A DNA stretch of 37,407 nt, from the NCBI RefSeq assembly GCF_000281045.1, contig NW_008246098.1, positions 184,944-222,350 on the forward strand, written 5' to 3'. Each line of letters begins with the position of its first letter. The stretch's first letter is position 1. Below the pieces are notes generated by a model. That model was not told the DNA's origin and made no database searches. It saw only the letters and a program-made list of their open reading frames with translations. The DNA comes from Saprolegnia diclina VS20 (taxonomy: Eukaryota; Oomycota; Saprolegniomycetes; Saprolegniales; Saprolegniaceae). Positions 1 through 9,909 of this stretch are shown here, in pieces. The position numbers and the translations under genes are program-made.

Positions 1-441
1 ACACGGGTGGCGGCTGGTAAGACTCGATTGACCTAGCATTTTTGTTAACCGTAAACACGTGTGTACATTCTCTATTGGATGTCACTCGAGAGGCATGGGG
101 TATTACTATACACTGGCGCGTTGCTTTGTCGTACGTTGCCGCAAATACGAAAACCGTTAGCAGGTTGTCTTCTAGTTGGATGCGATCAAACTCTCCTTCG
201 GACGCGGTTTTGAAAATTTGACTGTGCCGATCGTGGTCATAGGGTGCTACGCTGCATCTACATAAACAAAAGTGCAATACGATGGATCGGGGCTACAGTG
301 GGAGCGCGTGGCGGTCGTGGACAGCGCGCCTGATCCAGCGTGAGTCGCGCCTCACTGCGGCGACCGGTCTAAAATTTCAGATTTTGATGTGTCGGGAGGT
401 CACAGCAGTCACTTTGCTTTTGGCCACAAAACGCACACGAG
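1..441. other. no gene seen
   Basis: Upstream flank of the small basic gene. The open frames here are short, overlap that gene in another frame, and have no recognisable composition. I see no repeat or RNA gene. Confidence 0.5.
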
Positions 442-705
442 ATGCCTCGCCAAATGACGCCGACGCAGATCGAAGCCCACCGCCGACGCTACCAAAAGTA
501 CTATGCAAACAAGCGCGACCAGATCTTGGCCAAGGTCCGTGAGCGCTACGCCGAGAACCGCGAGAAGGAGCAGGACCGCCAGCGGGACAAGTACCTCCGT
601 CGAAAGGCCCAGAAGGCGCGGCGAACGGGCGCGCTGAGCCTCAAGTTTATCCTCAAAGACACCGCGGCGCCCAACCGGCTCAGTGTGCAGTTTCTGTTGA
701 ATTAG
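442..705 (+). CDS. small basic charged-helix protein, hypothetical
   Basis: An 87-residue single-exon protein. Residues 8-62 are dominated by Arg, Lys, Glu and Gln in the pattern RRRYQKYYANKRDQ followed by RERYAENREKEQ, typical of a long single charged helix. YxxNRxK-type repeats of this kind are common in small uncharacterised eukaryotic and large-DNA-virus proteins and give no specific function. The C-terminal 20 residues are less charged. The first ATG of the frame was used. No signal peptide or membrane segment is visible. It could be nuclear or nucleic-acid-binding, but this is inference from charge only. Confidence 0.55.
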   Translation: MPRQMTPTQIEAHRRRYQKYYANKRDQILAKVRERYAENREKEQDRQRDKYLRRKAQKARRTGALSLKFILKDTAAPNRLSVQFLLN

Positions 706-1562
706 CCAAGGAGTCGGAGAGGACGCATTATATTTTTGTCCTCGTGTATAGTACTATCGTAACCACGACATTAGATAAGTGTGGAAGAATCAATTCGTTG
801 TTCATGCCTCGCTCGTGGCTATCAGTTCGTTGTTGCATCACTGAAGAGCAATGCTAATGTGGCGAAGCCAGCCCCAGTCCGAAACAAGAGCCAATAAACC
901 CATGACGAAAGCACCTCGAGGTCAACGCACGAGGTCGCGATGTCGGACGCACTAGTAGAGCAAGACGCTCAGCGTGTTTCTTGTCCCCAGAAGCTCCTAT
1001 TTGGTGCTTGTAGTAGAGCCCAGCCACCACGGACAATTTTGTCGCGCCCTTTCGATGCCTATTGCGTAAACCCACCGCATGCATGCGAGGTTGGAAGGAC
1101 GTGCATAGACAGACAGTGGACATGTTTGGTTGTTGTCCAAGGTGTCGATTTGAGTTTTGACGTATTTTGTGCTAGACATTTCTTGTCCGACTGCGCTAGT
1201 ATTGCTCATCGACGAGGTGACGGCGACACTAGTCCCTTGGTGTCCAAAAACTGTGGGTTTGGTCCATATATATTGCCCTTGACAGAATTTGTCATGCTCG
1301 CGCCCGCCACGCGTGCTGTACAAGCAGAATCCCACCCTGTATCCCACACTTTTGTGCGTTCAACAATCTGATTAAATCAGACTGTTGACATCTGCATCAA
1401 ATTTTGATGCATTTGTGATAATTACGTGATTATCAGTCCAACCATGCTACGGTAAACATGCTTCGTTCAAGATTCTGGGTGCAAGGCGTAGTCGCAATAA
1501 TACTAGCCAGCGGTATCAGTTATTAGCTCATTCAGCATTTAAACTAGGAGAGCGTCCGATGA
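706..1562. other. intergenic, no convincing gene
   Basis: Overlapping open frames of about 90-143 codons lie on both strands between 854 and 1371. None has recognisable motifs, and each shadows another. The clear structure here is a run of three palindromes at 1361-1435, listed separately, just beyond the 3' end of the decarboxylase. Confidence 0.5.
1361..1435. repeat. three consecutive palindromes/hairpins
   Basis: Three inverted repeats sit one after another. At 1361-1387, CAACA/TGTTG and TCTGATT/AATCAGA arms flank a single central A, with one mismatch. At 1393-1411, TGCATCAAA and TTTGATGCA flank one T. At 1416-1435, TGATAAT and ATTATCA flank TACGTG. They lie about 130 nt downstream of the decarboxylase stop, so they could fold in its 3' UTR or mark a small non-autonomous mobile element. 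Confidence 0.75.
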
Positions 1563-3068
1563 TTAGGGATGCACGACCGCACGGAGCTCGTCCACGAGCG
1601 TCTGCACGGTCGCCAACGTCACGTTGTGGTTCATAAAGCACGCGCGCGCAGTCGCGTACTTGACGCCGTCCGCTGTCGTGTACGTGGCCATCGACAAAAA
1701 CACTGCGCGGCGGGCGTTGACGGCGGCGAGGAGCGCGTCCGTCGCTGCGTTCACCGTGTCGGCGTCGCCTGGCACGCTGGCGCGGAAATTCACAACATTG
1801 AGATCGCCGGGCGCGAGTTCGAGACCGCGAATGGCCGCAATGTCGCGGCGGGCTGCGGCGGCCACGTCGAGCACATGGTCAAAGTGGGCACGCCACGTGT
1901 CGAGGCCGTGCAGTTTGAGGAGCCACCACACTTTGAGGCCCTTGCACGCGCGCGAGAGGTCGGGGCTGCAGTCGGCAAACGTGATCAAATCCAAATCAAA
2001 CTCGTCTTGCGTGCCAATGCCAAAGCGGGAATTGACGTCCTTGTCCGTCTTTTTGATGTACTCCATGTCGTCGTTGGCGCTGAACCCGTTGATCAAGTCG
2101 TCCTTCTCCTTTACGAGCAGCATCGAGGTTGCGTACGGCAGCGCCATGCCCTTGTGAAAGTCGAGCGAGATCGAGTCCGCGCGGTGCACGCCGTCCATGC
2201 TTGCTTTGCCGCGCTCGGTGAGCAAGAAGAAACCTCCGAGCGCGCCGTCGCAGTGCAAGTGGCAGCCGTACGCGTCGGCGAGGTCGGCCATCCCGTGAAG
2301 GTCGTCGACCGCACCGAGCGACGTCGTGCCGAGGCTTGCGACCATCAAAAATGGCACGAGGCCATTTTCGACATCGGCCGCGAGCGCCGCCGCGAGCGCA
2401 TCAAGGCGCAGTCGGCCGGTCGCGTCGACCGGCAGCTGCCGCACATGTTCGGGAAGGATGCCCGCCATTCGGGCGCCCCGCGCATTGCAGAAATGCGCGC
2501 CGGACGAGAGGTACACGGTGCCAAGTGCAATGTCGCGGTTGCGCGGAAATTTCTTGACGCGCGCGATCACCGCCGCGTCAAAGTTGGCGCCGCTCGCGCC
2601 CTGCGTAAAGATGCCGAGTGACGACTCGCGTGCGTACCCGACGAGGTCGCAGAACCAGTGGACCACGTTCATCTCGAGGCGCTGGATCAGCGGCGCTTTC
2701 GACCACGCAATCGTGGTCGGGTCCACCGCGTTGATGTAAAAGTCGAGCACGTTGGCTTGGGGCAGGACGCCGCCGAGGACGTACGCGAGGAACGTGTCCG
2801 TGTTGGCGTTGAAGCCGCTGGCGACGCCAACGAGATTGGTCTGCAGAAACGATAGAAGCGACGTCATGTCGGCGCCGTGCGCCGGTGCGGTTGGCTCGTC
2901 AAACGCGAGCGACGCTTGCACGAGCGGCGACGTCGTTGACAGCGTGAGGTCCCCCCGCGCGTCCGCGGGCTCGGTCGCAAACGTCTTTTGGTGCGCGAGC
3001 CCCAGCTTGACGGACGCGATGGCCGCAGCTTCGACGACCGCCGGGTCCAAGTGCAGTGGAGAAGCCAT
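1563..3068 (-). CDS. PLP-dependent group II amino-acid decarboxylase-like protein
   Basis: A 501-residue single-exon protein of the pyridoxal-phosphate fold type I, group II decarboxylase family (aromatic amino acid, glutamate, histidine and tyrosine decarboxylases). Visible landmarks in order: FTQGASGAN at 154-162 (cofactor phosphate site), SSGAHF at 188-193 (His192 stacking on the ring), GTTSLGAVDD at 247-256, LHCDGA at 271-276 (Asp274, pyridine nitrogen), and SLDFHKG at 301-307 with Lys306 as the expected Schiff-base lysine. Most family members read N-x-H-K at the last motif; here it is D-F-H-K. The length is usual for the family. The first ATG gives no targeting peptide, so a cytosolic enzyme is likely. 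The substrate cannot be told; a related PLP lyase or aminotransferase activity is possible. Confidence 0.85.
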   Translation of the reverse strand: MASPLHLDPAVVEAAAIASVKLGLAHQKTFATEPADARGDLTLSTTSPLVQASLAFDEPTAPAHGADMTSLLSFLQTNLVGVASGFNANTDTFLAYVLGGVLPQANVLDFYINAVDPTTIAWSKAPLIQRLEMNVVHWFCDLVGYARESSLGIFTQGASGANFDAAVIARVKKFPRNRDIALGTVYLSSGAHFCNARGARMAGILPEHVRQLPVDATGRLRLDALAAALAADVENGLVPFLMVASLGTTSLGAVDDLHGMADLADAYGCHLHCDGALGGFFLLTERGKASMDGVHRADSISLDFHKGMALPYATSMLLVKEKDDLINGFSANDDMEYIKKTDKDVNSRFGIGTQDEFDLDLITFADCSPDLSRACKGLKVWWLLKLHGLDTWRAHFDHVLDVAAAARRDIAAIRGLELAPGDLNVVNFRASVPGDADTVNAATDALLAAVNARRAVFLSMATYTTADGVKYATARACFMNHNVTLATVQTLVDELRAVVHP

Positions 3069-3745
3069 GCGTCGTGGCTGTTGAAAAAGAGGAAATGCCG
3101 AGGGATGGCGTCGGATTTGGAGTGTATACTACGGTTTACGCCCGAACGCGATCGGTCAACTCCGACCGAACCCACGGAGAGCGGCTCTCAGATGGGTGAT
3201 CGTCCATAATGGTGTGCATACTGGGACGAAGAGTACAGTAAACCCAATGCTCGAAGTGGACCAGGAAGGCACCATGTGTTGCAGCGTGGACGTGGTTTGT
3301 CCACGCTGGGAGAAGACAACGTCAGTTGAAGCTGCATGGCAGCGCGCGGCCCAAGACGCACAATGCTACAGTCGACCGATACCTGGAGCCCAGCTGCTGC
3401 AATTCGATGCGACTTGCTAGTTGCATGCTAGTTGGTGGTCAGTACGTCCTTGGTACACTAATCACTCGTGGGGCAAAGATACTACGAACGTCCAATCACC
3501 ATGCAACGACCGGAAAGATCCCACGGGTGTGTCCTCAAACAAAAGTTTAGAAACCGAGTTTATCGAGGATTTCGAATGCTTACTGTACTAGCGATCGACG
3601 GTAATGGTAACTTTGTATTGACCCTAGTCTTTACGGACACTGTAGTAGGGGTGGGTACCCTGCCTAGATTCCACGACTCTACGAGCCCCGTGTCGCCCGT
3701 GATACTCCTTAACCAAACAAATGGACTTGCGGATCTCTATCTGTC
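3069..3745. other. intergenic between decarboxylase and HDAC genes
   Basis: This should hold the promoter of the decarboxylase (reading leftward) and the 3' end of the deacetylase. Only short shadow frames are present. I see no repeat or RNA gene. Confidence 0.5.
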
Positions 3746-5520
3746 TTAAGCAATGTACAAGGTCGAGTCGTTCTCGAGGGTGAGGAGCGCCGCCGTGTCG
3801 GCAATCAACGTCCCGTGCGCCGTGCGAAACTGCTGCTTTGACTTCATCTGGCACTTGGCTTTGGCCGCCGCACGGAGCTTCTCGATCGTAATTTCGGGCA
3901 ACAGCAGCGTCTTGAGTTTCTTGTCTTTAGCCAGCACAAGCCGCAAGTTGGTCCGCACCTAATTCCACATAGCAATTTAGCAATTTAGCAATTTAGAAAT
4001 TTAGCAATGTAGCAATGTAGCAAAATATAAGAAACACAAAACGTACCGGCGGGTCGAGCGAGAGACCTGACATTGCGTCCAAGAGCACCGCGCGGTAGGC
4101 GCCGTCGACGAGCGCTTGCACGTGGCGCTCGGCACAGCGCGCAAGAGCACGCAAATGGTACCCTATTTTGACACAACATCTCACTTTTTGACGTGAATAT
4201 GAAACAGCGTACCCCCTTCCAGGCTCGCGACGATACGGCCGTCGCAGCATTCCCACGCCAAGATGGTAAGGCGCTGGGTCATCCAGTAAAAGTCCTCGTC
4301 CGTGAGCTTCATTTCCGCGAGCGGATCGTCCTGTGCGACATGTCCACTTGAGAGATTGATAGTTCGGACTGCATTGTCCTACCTCGTGGGCATCAAACCC
4401 CGCGCTGATGAGCACCAGCTGCGGTGCAAACGCGCGCAGCTGGGCTTCGACCTACACAGCTCCGTCATCTCCTCCGTATCTTGACAAGGTCGTCGTGCGT
4501 ACTTGGTCGAGGAAAGCGTGCCGGAAGGCGTACGAACTGGTGCCCGCGGCCATCGGAACGTTCCACACGTGCGCGGAATTCTCATTTGCGTGGCCCGTAT
4601 GCGGGAAGAACGGTGCTTGGTGCGTCGAGACGTACAGGAGCTCGGGCGTCGTCGTCGCCTTGGTCTACGCACTCATAGTCAGTTTTATCAAAACCAAAGG
4701 TGATGCTACCTGCGTGCCGTTGCCGTGGTGCACGTCAAAGTCGACGATCGCGACGCGCGTGAGCCTGTGCTGCGCGACCGCGTGCATGGCCGCCACGCCA
4801 ACGTTGTTGAAGTAGCAGAACCCCATGGCTTTGAAAGGCTCGGCGTGGTGCCCCGGTGGACGGACCTACGCTTTTGTCAATATGCAAAAAGTTATATAGA
4901 AAGCAGCTAGCGTACCGCGCAAAACGCGTTGGTGAAGTCGCCGGACAGCACAGCGTCAACACCGGCGATCGTGGCACCGGCAGCCTTGAGCGCCGCCTCG
5001 CGCGTGTACCGCATGAGCGTCGTGTCGGCGTCAACATCGACGTTTTCAAACGACTTGAGTACATTGCGGCGTTCTGGTAGAATGCATTCGACCAAAGTAG
5101 TGCAAAGAAGAGTCGTCGTTGTACCTTGGGTCTCGTCCGACTCGCGGAGGGTGTCGAGCTCGACCATGCAGCGCTCGATCTTGCTGCACCACTGCAGCAC
5201 TGACTGCACGTGGCTACTTGTGTGGAAGCGCTCGAGCTGCTCCACGGTGGCTGCCGGCGACGTCGTCCAGTGCGGAAGCGTCGGGAAGGACGTGGCGAGC
5301 TGATCGAGGACCACTTGGACGCTAGCACATGTCGTTGAACGGACAAGCCGACGCGCGCGAGGCAAACGTACCGCTCTGGGCGCTCGGGATGTCCACGCAC
5401 GTGGTGCTTGACGCAGGCGGGGTCGCTCAGGAGCAGCGTCCGAGGGCGAGGAACGTCGTCGGCCTCGGTCACCATCGGGCTTCTCGTGTCGCGAGTGTCA
5501 CAAACCAACGCGGGAGCCAA
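3746..5520 (-). CDS. zinc-dependent histone deacetylase (class II-like)
   Basis: Nine exons splice cleanly to 445 residues: 5372-5520, 5125-5321, 4916-5073, 4710-4865, 4503-4664, 4383-4451, 4213-4330, 4047-4162 and 3746-3958. Seven introns are 45-52 nt; the last is 88 nt and holds a short tandem repeat. The arginase/deacetylase fold is clear: GHPERPER near 43-50, RPPGHHAE at 170-177 with the His174/His175 pair, [10 protein letters not shown] at 211-220 (zinc ligands Asp212, His214), [13 protein letters not shown] from 289 (zinc ligand Asp294) and LEGGYHL with catalytic Tyr338. All key residues are present, so it should be active and remove acetyl groups from lysine. The GHPERPER and HHGNGTQ forms resemble HDAC6/HDAC10-type class II and acetoin-utilisation-type enzymes. 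A Lys-rich tail of about 75 residues follows the domain. A nuclear or cytosolic site is undecided; no signal peptide is visible. Confidence 0.94.
3971..4026. repeat. 8-bp tandem repeat inside the last HDAC intron
   Basis: Seven units close to AGCAATTT, with later units drifting to AGAAATTT, AGCAATGT and AGCAAAAT. They account for the extra length of this 88-nt intron compared with 45-52 nt for the gene's other introns. Confidence 0.85.
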
Positions 5521-5879
5521 TCACAGCACCGGGCGTATTTCCGGAGCCGGTAAAGGCCGTCGAATTCGCTTACATAAGTACAGATGACCACTCAGCCCTT
5601 GTTCGTGAACGGCACGTGGCATGATCACGCTACCGTCTCCACTGAATTCATTTAAAGCAGACAACTTGTACACAGAATCCTAGGATTCATTCTCGGCACC
5701 GTTTTGGACCTACACAGAGGGGGTCTCCAGTGGAGAAAATGCGATAAGTGTATAATAGTAACAACGCACTAGTAATACTCGTACGCGCGGTGCTACTAGG
5801 GCTAGGTGATGTAGGACCATTAACGTACTAGTAGTACATATGTACGCCCTGTATTTCAATGTCTTATGAGGCTGCAGCT
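5521..5879. other. HDAC promoter region / intergenic
   Basis: The space between the HDAC start and the 3' end of the next minus-strand gene. It contains a TCCGGA-type motif 20-35 nt upstream of the HDAC ATG (separate entry) and several short palindromic TACTAGTA/GTACATATGTAC patches near 5760-5842. No gene is seen. Confidence 0.5.
5540..5555 (-). promoter_or_regulatory. TCCGGA(G/T)CCGGTAAAG motif upstream of HDAC
   Basis: This 16-mer differs at one base from the 16-mer at 19536-19551, upstream of the flavohaemoglobin gene. Both genes read leftward. The role is inferred from position and sharing only. Confidence 0.4.
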
Positions 5880-7807
5880 TTAGACCGACACGCTGAATTC
5901 GTCGGTCGGCCGTGGTTCGCGCGCCAAGTAGCGCTGTGGCTCCTCGGGCGGTGTCGTCGGCACCGCGGTCGTGACGTCGTCCTTGCTTGGTCGGCGCTGG
6001 ATAAGCTTCGTACTCAACTGGTGCTTGCGACCGAGAGGGACATACCCGCCGCTGCTCGCCGACTCCAACTGCGCGTTCTTGAGGCGCTCCGCCGCCACGG
6101 CCGCGTTCTTCAACATGTAATCGGGCATGAGCCCCTTGGCGACAATGCGGGCTTTAGCCGCCAAATTAGAGACTGGCTTTGACATGATGGGGACGGTTGG
6201 CCGTGGGATCGCTGCCGGCTGGTTCTTCCCCAACACTGTCGCGGTACGGCTTGGTGGCGCATCCCAGCCTGCAGGCAGCATTACGGGCGGCTTGATTTTC
6301 TGGCGCCTCGACCTTGGTGACATTGACCGTGTGTTGCTGAGCGTCGGAGTGTCCAGCCGGGCTCGATCTGTGGGTCGTTGGGTTGGCCGACGATTGATTG
6401 CATTTGGCGGGTTGAAGATCGCAGCAGTGTACTTTGAGTTCGAATGCGGACGTTCATTTTGGCTCGGTGTCGGCTTGCTGCTCGCTTGCTTCCTTGGAAT
6501 AACAAACTCGGTGTCCATGTCCCGGGGCGACACGAGCGGAGGCGCCACGTGGTCCCTTGGCGTGCTCGCCTTGGGCGAAGCATTGGGCGTTCGCGATTTG
6601 AGTTGACGCACGTTACTGCGCGGCCGTGTCAGCTCTGGCACATTTGGCGTCTTCTTGAGGCGCTTGGGCTTCAACACGGGTGATGACGGCGGGGTGTACT
6701 CGGCTCGCTTGGCCATTTTTGGTCTCCGCGCCGTATCCTCGGATTTTGTCTCGAGAAACGTCGACGCTGCCTTCGTTGAGCGCCGGTCCTTCTTATGACG
6801 GACGTGGCAGTGGTGCCGTCGGTTCTTGTCAACCGGCCGCAACACCTTGGCGGCCAGCTCGTCCTTGACCGCCCTCGGATCCCGTGTTTTCTCGTCGTCG
6901 GAGGAGGATGACGCGCCTTGTTCGCTCGTGTTTTCGTCTTCGGACGATGACGCGTCACGTGTCCGTGGAGACTCAGACTCGGACAAGGCGGGCGGCGGAA
7001 GAGGCAGCGTTCGTCCGGCCTTATTCAGTCGGCGCGGCTTGGCTTTGGTCAGCCGTGTGAACTGCTTGTGTGGTGGTGACACGTCGCTCTCGGACGCACT
7101 CCACTCGACTATGCTGTGCTCCGGCAGTGCGACGTCGGTCGCTGGCGCGGGTGAAGCCACTGGCGGCATTGCAGTCGCTGTAGCTGGTGCCGCTAGCGCA
7201 ACGCTGGCCACCGGAGTCGCTGGCGGAGGCTTGTACGCGGCCGGCGCAGGCGGCAACTCGTCGACAGGCGCCAGCGATGGCGGCAACCGAGGCGGGTGTT
7301 CGGTTTTGATGGGCGTCTCGTCGTCCGAGAGGGTGAGATCGATGCAATCGTCGGGCGGTTCGACCTTGACGACGACGGGTTCGTACGGGTTCGCGCGGAT
7401 GTAGTCTTCGGAGACGTGTTCACGCAGGCCATTGTCGTAAGCGACTTCAAACACGTTCCACTCCGAGATATGTTGCTGGACGACGCCACGAACCAGCGTC
7501 GAGCCGAAGAGCTTGACGACGAACGTCCCGACCAGCGGATGGTGCACGACCGGCGTCGTCGGCATAAGCATGGACATCCGGTTGAGGTTGAGCACTTCGT
7601 CGCGTGGCAGGTTCATGACAAGGCCCGTGACGAAGCGGACCTATGCCCAGAGGTGAGCGAGGCGAGCGGCGAGCGGCGACGCACCTCGTAGCGCTGCTCC
7701 TTGGCGTCGTAGGCGACGACGTCGCCAGCATGGGGCACAAGGACCTTGATGCCCACGAGGCCACCCGTGTCATGGACCCTACGGAAGCATGAGCCATGCT
7801 GATACAT
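5880..7807 (-). CDS. Tudor-like, low-complexity nuclear protein, hypothetical
   Basis: Two exons (7685-7807, 5880-7640; 44-nt intron) give 627 residues. The N-terminal part reads GLVGIKVLVPHAGDVVAYD across the splice into VRFVTGLV. A second similar unit at about 77-120 begins LVGTFVVKLFGS and ends LREHVSEDYI. Both resemble the Tudor/PTM-DIR17-like repeats found in many oomycete chromatin proteins. Residues 132-155 hold VKVE, then IDLTLSDDE, then IKTE: a SUMO-interaction-type core between two sumoylation-consensus lysines. The remaining 450 residues are disordered: Pro/Ala-rich, then Ser/Asp/Glu-rich, then long Arg/Lys/Ser/Pro stretches. A nuclear scaffold or chromatin role is inference. The start is tentative; an additional upstream exon is possible because the chosen ATG gives only ten residues before the first repeat. 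Confidence 0.7.
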
Positions 7808-7962
7808 GAGCTGGCAGCATCTACGTCGACATGGCGATGGCGGCGCTTCTTTGGCAGAGACAGGTCGGGAATCTCCCTTGCTACAACGGGCATTGCTACT
7901 CCACTCGAAGAAAAATTCATTCTGTACAATATACAAAAGCTGGCAAAGAGGGAATTTTCTCG

Positions 7963-7970
7963 TCCGGATA
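7963..7970 (-). promoter_or_regulatory. TCCGGATA motif
   Basis: The first of two copies (the other at 8006-8013, embedded in the perfect palindrome TATCCGGATA) within 210 nt upstream of the Tudor-like gene's ATG. Related copies precede the SELENOF, flavohaemoglobin and helical-repeat genes. Confidence 0.4.
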
Positions 7971-8005
7971 CAAAAGCCCAAGACGAGCCAGCGGAGCGGC
8001 CATTA

Positions 8006-8013
8006 TCCGGATA
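8006..8013 (-). promoter_or_regulatory. TCCGGATA motif, palindromic copy
   Basis: Part of TATCCGGATA at 8004-8013, which reads the same on both strands. It lies about 200 nt upstream of the Tudor-like gene start. Confidence 0.4.
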
Positions 8014-8829
8014 AGTTGAAGTTGCGTATCTTTGGATCCAAGCTCTCGGGAAACGGCGGGTTTCAGCCATTTTGTGTCGGCTCCTTACACGTTTTTAGCC
8101 ATTTGGGCTATATAGCGCAAATTCGCTCGCATCTATGAGATGAAAGGTTTTATGTGAGCTTTATGTTGTAAGAGCGGCTATCGAGCACAATGAAAATAAC
8201 TGCAAACGACAAACGCAGACAATAGAGGGCCTTCGACAAGTGCTCGGATACTTGCTGACGATTTCGTAAAATATTTGATATTGAATGGATGCTCACTGTA
8301 GGGCTGCGCCGAGGAAGCCCAACAAGGTGACTTCTTCTTCTTCCTCCTAACAACTTTAAGACTGCCCCGATCGACCACGAGCAACTTCGTCGACCGACAA
8401 AGAAACCAACCATGCGCTCAAGCAATCTTCACAGTTCCAGCTACTTGGATACCATTCATGTGCTTCCATAAAGCTGCTTCTTCTGAAGATGCGTATTCAT
8501 ATATTTCTGGGCCAGCGACGTCAGCAACCGTGCTTGGGAGAACACTCAAGCCGATGCCATTCGAATTTCATATTGAGCGTAATAGTATTCGCTGTGAGCT
8601 AGCTCGGACCAACGCAGTTGCGAGCTTGTTCGTGCACTAAAGGACTTCAAGAACGCCGCAAACGTGGCACGCTCGAGCTACTGCAACCATAAGCTCAACC
8701 AATACTGAGTATACTGAGTGCGACTGATTGGCGTGTCAGCAGCGACGCCTTGTCACGAAGAAGGCGCCTCGTCCCGCGCACTGTCCCGTGCCGAGACACA
8801 GTGCGCTCCTCAACAAGTTGCAAGTTGAG

Positions 8830-8866
8830 TCCTGTGGGAGGTTTCAGATCCTGTGGGAGGTTTCAG
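8830..8866. repeat. direct duplication, period 19 bp
   Basis: The 18-mer TCCTGTGGGAGGTTTCAG occurs twice, at 8830-8847 and 8849-8866, with no internal difference. It is a recent local duplication in non-coding sequence. Confidence 0.9.
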
Positions 8867-9522
8867 CTGCGGCGTCGGTGGTCCTTCACGCCGCTTGAAG
8901 AAATCCGAGTGCGGACTAGCAAGCGCCTTGGCTGGTGCTTTGAGGAAGCCTTGCGGCAAGCGACATCGTCGTGCGTGCATGCGATGCCACACAGCGAGCC
9001 TGTCGCGTCGCAAAGACACACGTGGCTTGCAGGCAACGGGGCATACAAACTCCAAGCTTCGTCACAGTACTCGGCGCACGGCTTTGGACTAAGAAACGCA
9101 GAGGTGCATCGATGGAGGCGCAGGTGCGCTGACCAGATGCCGAAATATCGAACCGTTGGACGCGCGCTACAATTTGCACTTGTGTGGCAACATTCGATAA
9201 AATGGACCAATCCGATTCATGGATCGGATGTATTTTAGCCAATCAAACGCCTTGACCGTGGCGGCGCAGCGACGCCATGGCACACGGGCTGGCGCCGTGG
9301 GACCGCCAAGAACCAAGGACACGCGAACCGACGACTGGTTGCCGACTGCCGACGCCATGGATGCGACCACGTCCTCGTCAATAATATGGTAGAGGAAAAC
9401 AGAGGAGGATAAATAAGGGATGGATTAGGTACGGCGAAGGGGACGTGATGATGCGCTATCGATCGGTGGCTCGACGACAAAGACTACTAAACTACAAACT
9501 ACTACAGCTACGGAAGGCGCAC

Positions 9523-9909
9523 TTAGAGCTCGAGCAAAAAGATGTCGTCGGCGTCGTCGTCGGCCGCACGCGTCGCCATCGCCGACGGCAAGAGAGCGTC
9601 ATCATCGTCGTCGTCGGCATATGCGACGCGGCGGCGCATGCGCAGATCGCGGTCTTCGTAGCTCTCCATGGAGCACGTTCGCCGGCGGCGGTAGTCGATC
9701 TCAATCGGCTGCGAGTACGTGCTGAAGAAGAAGCCGTCAATGTCGTCGGCGGCGACAGGCGACGCGAGACCGGTCGTGCTCTCGTCGTCGTAGGCAAACA
9801 CGTCGACGTAGCTCGAGGTCGGTTTATGGAGCGTCTGCTTGAAGAGCGTCTTGAACTCCTCGTCGAACGAGTCGGCGTCGAGGAGCGTACGCGGCGCGGG
9901 CGACGCCAT
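9523..9909 (-). CDS. small acidic protein, hypothetical
   Basis: A 128-residue single-exon protein. The chosen ATG begins MASPAPRTLLDADSFDEEF; an in-frame ATG 12 codons earlier gives an unlikely extension. It is rich in Asp/Glu, with runs YADDDDDDA at 97-105 and ADDDADDIF at 116-123, plus one basic patch YRRRRTCS at 73-80 that looks like a basophilic kinase site. It ends in a hydrophobic-acidic FLLEL. No domain, signal peptide or membrane segment is visible. Acidic stretches beside hydrophobic residues resemble activation or docking segments, but no function can be assigned. Confidence 0.55.
   Translation of the reverse strand: MASPAPRTLLDADSFDEEFKTLFKQTLHKPTSSYVDVFAYDDESTTGLASPVAADDIDGFFFSTYSQPIEIDYRRRRTCSMESYEDRDLRMRRRVAYADDDDDDALLPSAMATRAADDDADDIFLLEL

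Larger units (their letters stand above)
7808..9522. other. intergenic; only short shadow frames
   Basis: About 1.7 kb containing two TCCGGATA motifs near the preceding gene and a 19-bp-period direct duplication at 8830-8866. Frames of 80-160 codons on both strands between 8750 and 9240 overlap one another and show no domain pattern. Confidence 0.45.

Noticed and set aside
940-1371. A 143-codon plus-strand frame with several cysteines
   Set aside because: An overlapping minus-strand frame is equally open. It has no signal peptide and no family pattern, so it is not supported.
1569-2621. A 350-codon open frame on the plus strand over the decarboxylase
   Set aside because: It lies antisense to a clearly conserved PLP enzyme and is Arg/Val/His-rich without any motif. 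GC-rich genes commonly leave such open antisense frames.
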